The notes beneath the pieces were generated by a model. The model was given only the letters and a program-made list of their open reading frames with translations, was not told where the DNA came from and searched no databases. DNA of 64,000 nucleotides from Lentinus brumalis. Lineage: Eukaryota; Basidiomycota; Agaricomycetes; Polyporales; Polyporaceae. The stretch covers positions 186,001 to 250,000 of the forward strand of contig MARA01000027.1 in NCBI GenBank assembly GCA_001792895.1, in the 5' to 3' direction. Numbering within the stretch: the stretch's first letter is position 1; the number at the start of each line of letters is the position of its first letter. This document shows, piece after piece, positions 56,164 through 64,000 of the stretch. Made by a program: the position numbers and the translations under genes.

Positions 56164-58060
56164 CATCAGCAAAAGTGCAAATTGTATGCAACACTCTGCA
56201 ACGGACGGTGAGGTATGCATACTATGTCATTGCACTTGTGAGCTACACGGATACATGGCAATCATTACGGTGCACTGGAAGGGACTGCAAATCCCGGAGT
56301 GCACTGCCGGGAGCCGCGGTGCATCACAGTGCTCTGGCACGGTATGCAGGCGACACGCAAACACCGACGTTGCACCCTATCTGTTTGTGGTTGCAATGCA
56401 TGTACTTGCATACCGGTTTGACCCTCCAGATCCTCGACCTATTGTCGTACGTACGACTCCAGTACGAGACGCCGAGTCGAGTGTTCTGCGCTGAGACGTA
56501 AGATGCGAGTAGGAGAGAGTCAAGTCTGCAATGAAGTTGGGCTGACGCGACGCGACACGGCGCACCTGATCGCGCGAACCGGAGTTCCAAATTCAATGCC
56601 GCCGCGCTATAAACACGTCGCGTCTGCTCACCTTTCGTCCTATCTGTCTCTTGCCTACATACCGCAACCCCAGCTGTTCCTCGCTGCAGAACTCTCGTCT
56701 CTCAGATGCCTTCGGGACATGTTATTGTTGCTCCCCTCCGTTACAACTACGCTGTGTCGCCGCGACTCAACTCGGTGTTGGGTAGAGATGAGGTCGAGCA
56801 TGTGAGGCTCCGAAGGTATCTAGAGGGATGAGAGGCTTGGCCATGTCTCAGGTACGTCGTCATTGGTCTGACATGTGTCTGTATGCGCATATAGTCGTCC
56901 TTTCTCCCTCTCGGCCCTCCTCCGGTGCTTCTGCTTGGAGCACACCTGCGCTCGCGCTTGCTGCTCACATGTCGCATCCTGCTCTTTTCCCTCCTTCATC
57001 AATTCTGCTCTTCCCGGCGCATATAGTCACCAAAACGGGTGTCTTGAGTGCATACTCCGTCAGGCGGGTAATGGTCGTAAGTCATATTGTTTTGTCTAAG
57101 CTGATGCAAGCTCCTCAAGCAGTTTCAAGCGATCATCAAGCACAAGAATGACCCGATGCATGCGCGTAGGCTTCGTCCTTTGGTGGTTCTGATACTCTTG
57201 CAGATCGTCGATTGTCAGCTTGAGCAACAACACAAGCTCATCTCCTCTCGAGAATGTGTACGTGTCTCTGTTTCTACGGTTGCCCCTCTCCTGATTGCAT
57301 CGCGTGTTGCTAGTGGGAACGTGCATTGCCGTCTGGTGCGTCCTGCGGCTGTTGGCGCCAGACGCTTGGTGAGAATGGTCCACCGTGCGACGCGGACCTA
57401 CGCACTGCTCGTCTCGGGCTCGTGGGCATGCCTCAGCCCACAGGTGTCCATTCTGGGTAAGCAAATACTTCCGTCTAGCGGACGACCTTACACTCACAGA
57501 CCGTGCTAGTGCGCGGGACGTCTATATTTCAACCCGCTCTGTGACTGTACTTATACATCATAATGTGCTTTCTGCAGCCTGGCCCGTCCTCGACTTCAAG
57601 CGGCCGCGATCATCTTGGTACGTCGTCTCGACCTGAGCGTATAGGGCCCCGATTAACGGCTACCCAGGCACCGAGCACAGTCCAGCGTAGACGATAGAAT
57701 AATGGGTTGCAGCATGGTCTGTAGCGTGGTCGTCGTATCGTCATGTATTCTATGCGACAATTGCCACAATATATGTCGTGTTTCCGTTCACATTATGTCA
57801 GATTATCCAACGAAATCAACAGAGCTCCTACATGCCCTGTATAAGTTGGCGTTGCAACGCATACCTAGCAGCGCATCGCAAACCATAGCGGTGCACTGTG
57901 AGGGGCACGGTGCACTTCCGAGGTATGCAGAGACATGCCTTGTGTGCATACAAGGGCTAACCATGGCATATGTTCTGCATAAGTTGGCAGTGCACGGCCC
58001 GGTATGCGATGCCCTGCCAGGTATGCATGAGTATGCATAAAATGTGCACTTTTGCTGATG
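56164..58060. mobile_element. putative DNA transposon or non-autonomous element with TIRs
   Basis: The ends are inverted repeats: CATCAGCAAAAGTGCA at 56164-56179 and its reverse complement ending at 58060; similarity continues imperfectly for another 10-15 bp. Both inner flanks (about 56180-56400 and 57820-58040) are packed with short GTGCAC and GTATGCA motifs in both orientations, typical of transposase-binding subterminal repeats. The middle has small frames but no transposase I can recognise. A clear target-site duplication was not found (flanks ACCAA and AACTC), so it may be old or the ends may be slightly off. It lies 25 bp from the LINE's target site. Confidence 0.6.
56706..57500 (+). 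other. possible coding remnants inside the TIR element
   Basis: Coding-like pieces on the plus strand: MPSGHVIVAPLRYNYAVSP and VLGRDEVEHVRLRRYLEG from 56706, then LLKQFQAIIKHKNDPMH and PLVVLILLQIVDCQLEQQH around 57110-57240, with plausible GT-AG junctions between. No family is recognised. It could be a captured host-gene fragment, a degenerate transposon gene, or chance. Confidence 0.25.
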
Positions 58061-58369
58061 AACTCTCGTGCATCTCCTGGTCCATCCGTCGACAGCTGCG
58101 CCATCAAAGCCTGCTGCTCATCATGCAGCTGGTGTACATGGAACTCCAATCGACTGACTACATGTAGCACATACACGCAACGGTCAAGATCTGAGTCTGG
58201 AGACTGGCGCAGTACCAGCCCCCTGGTGTGCACGGGCTGGACACTCGAAGCCCCTACGCCGACACCGACCGCACCTTCCGCAGACTCCCCAGGTTTGCGC
58301 TAAGAAGTAGCGCAGTTCCCGGGTTCGACGCTCTGTGGGTCTCCATCGCTGCGTTCCTGTTGTTCGACC

Positions 58370-59190
58370 TCAAACTGACTCCTTCAGCCACGTCATCCAG
58401 AGATCGTCCCGTATGCGGCGGAGGTCTCGCTCGTCATCAGCGCACCTGGGAGCAGTCAGCTTCCCATTGCTCCATGTCTATACAGCAGGGCGTAGACCAG
58501 TGTCTGACCGGACTACGACAAAGCGAAGGACAACGTCAGGTAAGTAGACGTCGTGTCCTGGCCGCAGTCATCGTCTTTTCGAAGCCTGTTTCACACATGC
58601 TTTCTTACAGCTTCGTGATCATGGAAGAGGCGAAGGCTCACTGGGCGATGACAGCTAGACAGCTACTAGCAGACCATTCACACCTCCGTCAGTGCAACCG
58701 CGCAGGTCCCCGTCGCTCCTCTGCCACCTCCGTTGGCCTCACCCCCTCCGTCCTTCTCGGCGTGGTTACCGCCCGAATCGTATGGCCAGGAATTGTAAGT
58801 TTCCATGTGCTCAGGTACTTCTCCGTATGTCTCACGGGTGTCCTTGTAGCATTTACGTTCGACTCTCGCTCGTAATTTCGACTGCGTATCATCGAAAGTG
58901 ACGCCACAGCACTTTGCGAAGGTCCCAATATCATCTCCTCGGGCTCGAGCGCCCTCTTCCCATGTACTCTCCGTCACCCCATGCCGACTCGCTTTCGAGG
59001 TCCGCCACCGATTTCATGGACGCTGAACTGAAGCAAGTTCAAGAGGAAATTAAGTATTCCCGCCCTCGAGAGACTGGGAATCCAGCTCAGGCCAGAGTTA
59101 CATCCAGTAGACAAGACTGAGGAGGTCCTCGGGTCCATGGCATTATTCCGCCGTACTTCGAGATTGCCTTCAAGGTATGTCTTCAGATTT
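58370..59190 (+). pseudogene. dynamin-like pseudogene 1 (C-terminal half)
   Basis: Collinear with 45600-46600 of the intact dynamin gene. Matches include TCCCGTATGCGGC near 58407 (VPYAA motif), the FVIMEEAKAHWAMTARQLL segment (intact: VVMEQVRSHAEKTLRQL), a Pro-rich linker, an intron at the same place followed by AFTFDS (intact VAFTFGS), and LERLGIQLRPEL (intact FEKLGIKLMPED) before an intron starting AAGGTATGTCTTCAG (intact AAGGTACGTCCCCAG). Frames are broken in several places, and the GTPase domain and effector domain are missing. Introns are kept, so it arose by DNA duplication. Its 5' side meets the end of the TIR element at 58060. Confidence 0.8.
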
Positions 59191-59399
59191 GATTGTTATC
59201 GCGAGGTATGTGTCGGTCCTTTGAACCCTCGTCTCCCTTTCGTGAATGATGACCTACCTCCATCCTTTGGGCTGCCTACCTACACAGACATATATAATTC
59301 CTCTGTGGCGAAGGGATGAGTACCGAGCCCAACGAGTACCGAACCCAACAGCGGCTCACAAGCTGGATCCAGTACTCCTTGTCGTCCCACTTGTCAACT
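59191..59399. other. spacer between the two dynamin pseudogenes
   Basis: About 210 bp with no recognisable dynamin sequence; the effector domain of pseudogene 1 should lie here but is not detectable. Confidence 0.35.
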
Positions 59400-61211
59400 T
59401 GCGATACTTAGTATGCGATCTTCCGATGAACATGGATTCACCGCGTCTCCTACTCCGAGTCCGCGCAAGACTCGAACCTCCTCAACACCATGGTCAATGA
59501 GCTCCGATTCGAGGGGTACGTTCTCTCTCGTCCCTTTTTTTGATAACGCCGACGAAAGCTAATGACTCTCTTAGAGCGCAAGGCGACTTAGATCTACCTC
59601 GCGTCATCATGATGAGGAATCAGAGTTCTGGCAAGTCCAGCGTCGTAGAAGCCATATGCCATATCAGGGGTATGTCTCTACTCCTTGGTCACCTGTGATC
59701 GCCAGGTCTGACCTGAATGTGCAAATCAGCGTTCCGCGGGACTCTGGGACTTGTACGCGGTGTCCCATTGAGTGTCGTCTAGCTCCCGCAACCTCCTGGT
59801 CCTGCCAAATCTCGTTCCGATGGGAGTTCGATGAGCACCGCCGCCGGGCTCGACGACGTCCGTGAAGACTCGTTCGGACCGCGCCGCACCGACAAGGGCG
59901 ACGTCGAGCGCATGCTGCGCCGTGCATAGGTCGCCGTCCTCGACCAGAATACGCCCATGGATCACTTCTTCACCATCGACGACGAGTTCTTGGATTGCAT
60001 CTCGCGCTCGAGGCAGGCTTCTCGAGGAACGTCGTCTGCCTTGCCCTGGCAGGTCCAGGCCTCGCGAACCTCACGTGCATCGATCTACCTGGTACGTCCA
60101 GAGACCGGCGTTGAGCCAGCTGATTACTGAACCCGCTGTCCTCCCAGGTATCATCCACTTGAATGCGGCCGCCGACGTGGTCGAGATGGTGCGGGACCTC
60201 GTTACCTCCTACTGACTGGCAACTTCCTCATCTGTGTGGTCTTGACCATGAGCGGTGAGGATCGCCTGCATCATCACGAGGCTCTCGCATTGACATCGCC
60301 TGCTGCTGTTTCCAGAATACATCGAGAACCAAGGCGCTATGTATCTCTCTCAGCAGGTCGATCCCACGGAATCGAGGATAATCCGGTGGGTGGATACCAG
60401 CGACGTGGTCGTTGCAGCGAGACTCGTCGTGCCAACTACAGGCGTTTTGACGAAGCCTGACACACCCGGGCTCGACCGGGGCGACCGTCCAGTGGCTCAA
60501 TCTCATCGAAGACGGAAAGGACAATACCCGTCAAGGCTACTACTGCGTCCGGCAGCCGAACGACAAGGAGCGCGCCGCGGGCATCACGCCAGCCGAGGCC
60601 TGTGCAGTCGAGAGAGCGTTCTTCGAGTCTACGCCACCATGGGCCACATCGACGAACGCCGCCTACAAGCCTACTCCTGGTGCGTTCGGTGCAGCTATCA
60701 GCCATTGGTTGTGTTTGCTCATGCAGGCCCCACAGACGCAAGCGCATTCGCTTAGCAGGCACATTCAACTACCTTCGGCCAAGAGAAAGGTGAGTGCGGT
60801 CTATCTGTCTCTCGGCCCGGTTTCTCACGTCACGTCAGCCCCGCCCAAGTTGACGTTCGACGTCTCACCTCCGCCCGACCCGAACAAGCAGGAACTGGAG
60901 CTCATGGCCGACGTCCGGGTAGACATCGCCCATCAGGTGCGTCCCTCCTCCACTGAAGTCTGACGCGGCCCACTGCGACTCATCAGACCACACGATAGCG
61001 CATTCTGGATGACGTCCAGTGGGCTGTCTACCTGCGGTTCCTCTACGCGTTCATCGAAACGCTGCAGAACGTCATCCGCGAGCAGCTCGGGCTCTCTTCG
61101 CCCGACGCGCAGGCGCGGCGCGCTTCGTACCTCGCTGAGGAGTCGCGGAAGAAGCGCTTCGTCTATGCGGAGAAGACGTTGAAGGAGTTCGGTTGCCCGG
61201 GTCCCTCGTGA
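59400..61211 (+). pseudogene. dynamin-like pseudogene 2
   Basis: Separate, more divergent dynamin paralogue with a full domain order but many lesions. N-terminus: NLLNTMVNELRFEG, then across an intron QGDLDLPRVIMMRNQSSGKSS, where the first P-loop Gly (GNQS) is now Arg. Next come VPRDSGTCTRCPIECRL and SWSCQISFRWEFD, then KGDVERMLRRA, TAG at about 59929, and VAVLDQNTP. G3 is damaged but readable, followed by IIHLNAAADVV and a one-base frameshift near 60215 ahead of LTGNFLICVVLTMS. G4 is GVLTKPDT, the canonical form. The middle is shuffled by frameshifts. The tail keeps ELELMADVRVDIAHQ and, after an intron, the effector-domain piece LRFLYAFIETLQNVIREQLG, ending GCPGPS. A TAG, at least two frameshifts and a changed P-loop make it non-functional. 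Confidence 0.85.
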
Positions 61212-61642
61212 TTGTGTCCGCTGTGACCTTTCTCTTGTGCCTTTCTCCATCCCTGTATCTATTTCTCGTGCGTACTCTCTACTATATATTCCTTCGCATT
61301 TCTGTTCTGTTCAACCGCGTGGCTGGACTGTGCTGACAGCATGGCACGGTTATGGTCCAGGGAACCTTCTCTTCTAACACGTGTCAGGCGTTCAGCCTGG
61401 AGGCACCACGCAGCCTGCCTTCTGCAGGTATATCTTGTCTTATTGTGGAATTGCTTACACCACTTCTCTTCCCTTTAGTGGATTTGCGTTTGGGTGCTTC
61501 TGTTTCAAGCTCGAGGAGGAGGAGATATTGCTTAGTGCGGTGTGGAGACAGGTCGTGTACGTTAAATATTTGGTCTACGCCTACCGTTTGCGATCGCTTT
61601 GATAACTAGCAGCTACCGCAGCGCACACCTCGCAACGAGGAG
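61212..61642. other. spacer between dynamin pseudogene 2 and the right-hand LINE
   Basis: About 430 bp. The first part resembles a pyrimidine-rich fungal 3' UTR. No supported gene or repeat. Confidence 0.35.
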
Positions 61643-64000
61643 TCTTTTCTTTCTTTCTAAATCCCGTTTATTGTCCCGTTAGGGCCTAGCCCCATGTCGG
61701 ACACAATACAGACATCACGATCCTACAGTTGCGAGGGGGAGCAACTAATCGAAGCAGAACAGTGGCCCTCGGCGCCCAAGGACGCCCGCAGGGATAGAAG
61801 CTGATGCTGGGAGGTGAGTAGGTGTGCGGTAGCGTGCAGTACAGTAGGGAGTCTCGACGAGTGCCGGGGCGCATGCACCGTGACCGCTGCCACCGCCCGA
61901 CCCTCCAGGGGTAAGGCAGCAGGTTGGTAAACCGCGGGCGTTCGCCATCTTTACTCATAATCTCTAGGCGGGGTACATGGGTCGGTTACCCCTTCCCATG
62001 TCAGAACTCCCCCGCTCCTAGCGGTAGCACGGCCGCCGATGCCCACGTCCGGCACTCACCGGATATCTAGTAGTTATTATGAGAGGAGAAATAAAAGACC
62101 ACGAGTCCGAGCACCAGCTGCCAAACCAAAACATGCGATCAGCGAGCGTGAATGGATCAGGAAGAAGGTCGAAATCTCAGCGTCGTCTGCCGCATATGGC
62201 GCCGCGCTTCATGAGTGCCGCCTGTGCCCGAGTCATCGTTGCGTTCGGCGGTCCGCAGGTCGCCAAAGGTCTGGTGGAACCGCCGAGTGGCATTTATATA
62301 CTTGAAGAGCCGGTTCGTGCCCTCCTGTGTTGTCAGGAGGTAGTCGAGACGATGTCCGTCGCGTCCCAGCGGGCCGAGGAAGACGCGACGCTGCATGGAG
62401 AACTTTGGGCATTGCAGCACATAGTGCATCACCGTCTCCTTGGCTGCGCCGCAGCTCGAGCATCGCTGCGTGTCTGCTCGCCCGATGGTGTGCAAGTGGT
62501 GGTTCAGCGGTGCGTGTCCTGTACGGAGTTGAATCAGCAGAGAAGTGTTGCGCCTCGGAAGGGGCGCAACAAGCTTCTTGAAGCGTTCGGAGGGCAGAGC
62601 AGTATCAACTCGCCGGAGCTTCTGTCCCCTCACGGAGCTACGCCAACGTTCGGCCGCCTGCGTCATGAGAGCCTTGTTGTACACTTGCTTGACTTTCGAC
62701 AGACTGACAGGAAGAGGCCGTCGAAGCGCTGCTGGAAGGAGCCGTATTGAACTGGAGTCGCCAGAGGCTGCCAGCTTGGCGTCGGCATCGGCCCGCTCGT
62801 TCCCCTCAATCTCCTCATGCCCGGGAACCCACCTCAGCGTAAGCTCAAGGTGCCGGTGCTGCCTGCGCGTCGCCGCGACCCGATCGTGAAGCAGGTCCGT
62901 GAGGTAGTGGCTCGGCCGTGCCTCGCGCACTAGAGACCCCTCAATCGCCGACTTGCCATCCAGTGCCACCGAGGCAACCCGGCCCACCCTCCGCTCCCGC
63001 TTGATCAACTCCGTGCCCAAGATAGCCCCTACGGTCTCCGCTTCGTAGATGGTGTGTTCTTCAGCCGGTCCCAGGTAGAGGCGCAACACCTTCCACTCCT
63101 TCGTACACAAGTTGAAGAGCACGGCCGATGCGCCGACGCCTCCCTCCAGTTCCGACCCATCCGAGTAGACCCGCAGCCCCTCGCGCTGAACCCACCGGGC
63201 CTCGCTCACTGCAGCCTCCTCCTTCGACTTGGCAATGTCTGTCTGATGTGCTGGCTCCCAATGCGGCGGGTGCCGGCACGCGGCAACCTTCTCCATCCTG
63301 TCCTGAGTGACGTGCGGTGCGTAGAGTTGGAGCAGCTCATGCATATGCGAGCGGTGCGCGGCGACGGGCTTGGAGGCTCGCTTGACATGGGTATACAGAG
63401 GGTGGGAGGGTGGAAGAGAGCAGAGTCGCGCTGCGGCGCGGAAGCAGATCTTGTCCACCAGTAGGTCGAAAGGAAGCAGGCGCAGGTGAGCTTCCAGTGC
63501 GTCGGTGGCCGTCGTCTTCATGGCACCGGTGATAGTGATGACGGCCTGTCGCTGAATCTGCGCCAGTTTCCTGATGTGCCCAACTGACCCTGAAGACGCT
63601 TTCCGTCCTGCCGACTTGCGCACCGGAAGCAGAAATGTGTCCGCGGCATAGAGGATGCGCGGGACCGCAACTGCGAGGTAGAGGCGCAGGAGTGCTCCCA
63701 ACGGCAACCCGATCCTTGACTGCCCCATGCGTCTCATCAGCGCCGTCCACGCTGCTCCTTTTGCGAAGGCGTCGGCGACCTGTGGGTGGTGCCGGAGCTC
63801 GCAGTCAACGAGCACGCCAAGAAAGCGGTGGTATGGTGCGGCCTGGACGCGATGTCCCCGCAGTTCCAAGGCCGGACCCAGACGGCCTCGCTTGATGCTG
63901 AGCTTGCGTGAAAAGTTGACCAGTCCGAACTTGTCGACAGAGAAAGGAGAGTGATGCACGTCCGACCAGGCCTCCGCACCATCTTCGGGCTCCATGAAGT
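61643..64000 (-). mobile_element. 3' part of a second non-LTR retrotransposon, runs off the right edge
   Basis: Minus-strand LINE, different from the one at 50-56 kb. The 3' end is marked by AATAAA (complement of 61667-61672) followed by an A-rich AGAAAGAAAGAAAAG tail at 61658-61643. Only the end of ORF2 and about 500 bp of 3' UTR are inside the window. The 5' extent, integrity and target-site duplication cannot be judged. Confidence 0.85.
62157..64000 (-). CDS. LINE ORF2, C-terminal part (RT thumb, RNase H, zinc tail), partial
   Basis: Open from the window edge to a stop at 62157; at least 612 residues without a break. It begins within the RT thumb region (VDKFGLVNFSRK, YHRFLGVLVDCELRHHPQV, PRILYAADTFLLP). 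RNase H follows: VYSDGSELEGGVGASAVLF, IYEAETVGAILGTELI, VALDGKSAIEGSL and RWVPGHEEIEGNERADADAK, with all D-E-D-D positions present. The end has the zinc-binding tail CSSCGAAKETVMHYVLQC. In this element the tail is in frame, unlike the left-hand LINE. The catalytic RT motif lies beyond the window. The sequence differs from the other ORF2 except in domain order, so these are separate LINE families. Confidence 0.9.
   Translation of the reverse strand, partial: FMEPEDGAEAWSDVHHSPFSVDKFGLVNFSRKLSIKRGRLGPALELRGHRVQAAPYHRFLGVLVDCELRHHPQVADAFAKGAAWTALMRRMGQSRIGLPLGALLRLYLAVAVPRILYAADTFLLPVRKSAGRKASSGSVGHIRKLAQIQRQAVITITGAMKTTATDALEAHLRLLPFDLLVDKICFRAAARLCSLPPSHPLYTHVKRASKPVAAHRSHMHELLQLYAPHVTQDRMEKVAACRHPPHWEPAHQTDIAKSKEEAAVSEARWVQREGLRVYSDGSELEGGVGASAVLFNLCTKEWKVLRLYLGPAEEHTIYEAETVGAILGTELIKRERRVGRVASVALDGKSAIEGSLVREARPSHYLTDLLHDRVAATRRQHRHLELTLRWVPGHEEIEGNERADADAKLAASGDSSSIRLLPAALRRPLPVSLSKVKQVYNKALMTQAAERWRSSVRGQKLRRVDTALPSERFKKLVAPLPRRNTSLLIQLRTGHAPLNHHLHTIGRADTQRCSSCGAAKETVMHYVLQCPKFSMQRRVFLGPLGRDGHRLDYLLTTQEGTNRLFKYINATRRFHQTFGDLRTAERNDDSGTGGTHEARRHMRQTTLRFRPSS

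Noticed and set aside
55641..56501. 286-codon plus-strand frame opposite the start of LINE ORF1
   Set aside because: Antisense to ORF1 and crosses the retrotransposon boundary and its target-site duplication, so it cannot be an old gene.
1..64000. CRISPR arrays, operons, ribosome binding sites
   Set aside because: Eukaryotic sequence with spliceosomal introns; the regular repeats seen are protein-level WD40 blades.

Overview
The window looks like nuclear DNA of a filamentous basidiomycete. Genes are dense, GC-rich and cut by many short GT-AG introns of about 50-65 bp. The content (secreted pectin-backbone and phospholipid hydrolases, F-box and WD40 expansions, Tad1-like non-LTR retrotransposons) suggests an Agaricomycete, probably a wood or litter decayer such as a polypore; the order-level guess is inference. 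No tRNA, rRNA, CRISPR array or LTR element was recognised.

Layout. (1) 1-2.2 kb: the 5' part of an F-box/WD40 fusion gene running off the left edge, with an in-frame TAG where the blade tryptophan codon belongs. (2) 2.5-11 kb, all minus strand: three secreted hydrolases, namely a 5'-nucleotidase-like metallophosphoesterase (intact once spliced), a fungal lysophospholipase/phospholipase B carrying a one-base frameshift next to its oxyanion-hole glycines, and a GH28 rhamnogalacturonase (intact once spliced). (3) 12-42 kb: the core of the window. Six paralogues (called A-F here) share an unrecognised ~300-residue N-terminal module, a set of small linker exons and a C-terminal 8-bladed WD40 propeller. 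Two further F-box/WD40 fusions lie among them, and with the gene at the left edge there are three. Blade-specific signatures, such as the Cys in blade 4 and the TYQ motif in blade 3, show that the F-box proteins and the N-module proteins carry the same propeller under different N-terminal heads. A separate two-exon F-box gene without WD40, a decayed WD40 relic and a ~2 kb diverged segmental duplication are interleaved.

(4) 43.8-46.9 kb: an intact dynamin-like GTPase gene. Two broken dynamin copies follow at 58.4-61.2 kb, so this was a tandem dynamin array. (5) 47-58 kb separates them: one small gene, one possible secreted-protein gene, a full-length non-LTR retrotransposon (49.9-56.1 kb) with a clear 13-15 bp target-site duplication, and a ~1.9 kb stretch with terminal inverted repeats (56.16-58.06 kb). 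(6) 61.6-64 kb: the 3' end of a second, different LINE running off the right edge.

The WD40 proteins look like a family of recognition platforms. The F-box heads would plug a propeller into an SCF ubiquitin ligase; the other head has no function I can name. How the genes act together is not shown by the sequence. The shared propeller, compact head-to-head promoters and decayed copies suggest a fast birth-and-death gene cluster with interchangeable heads.
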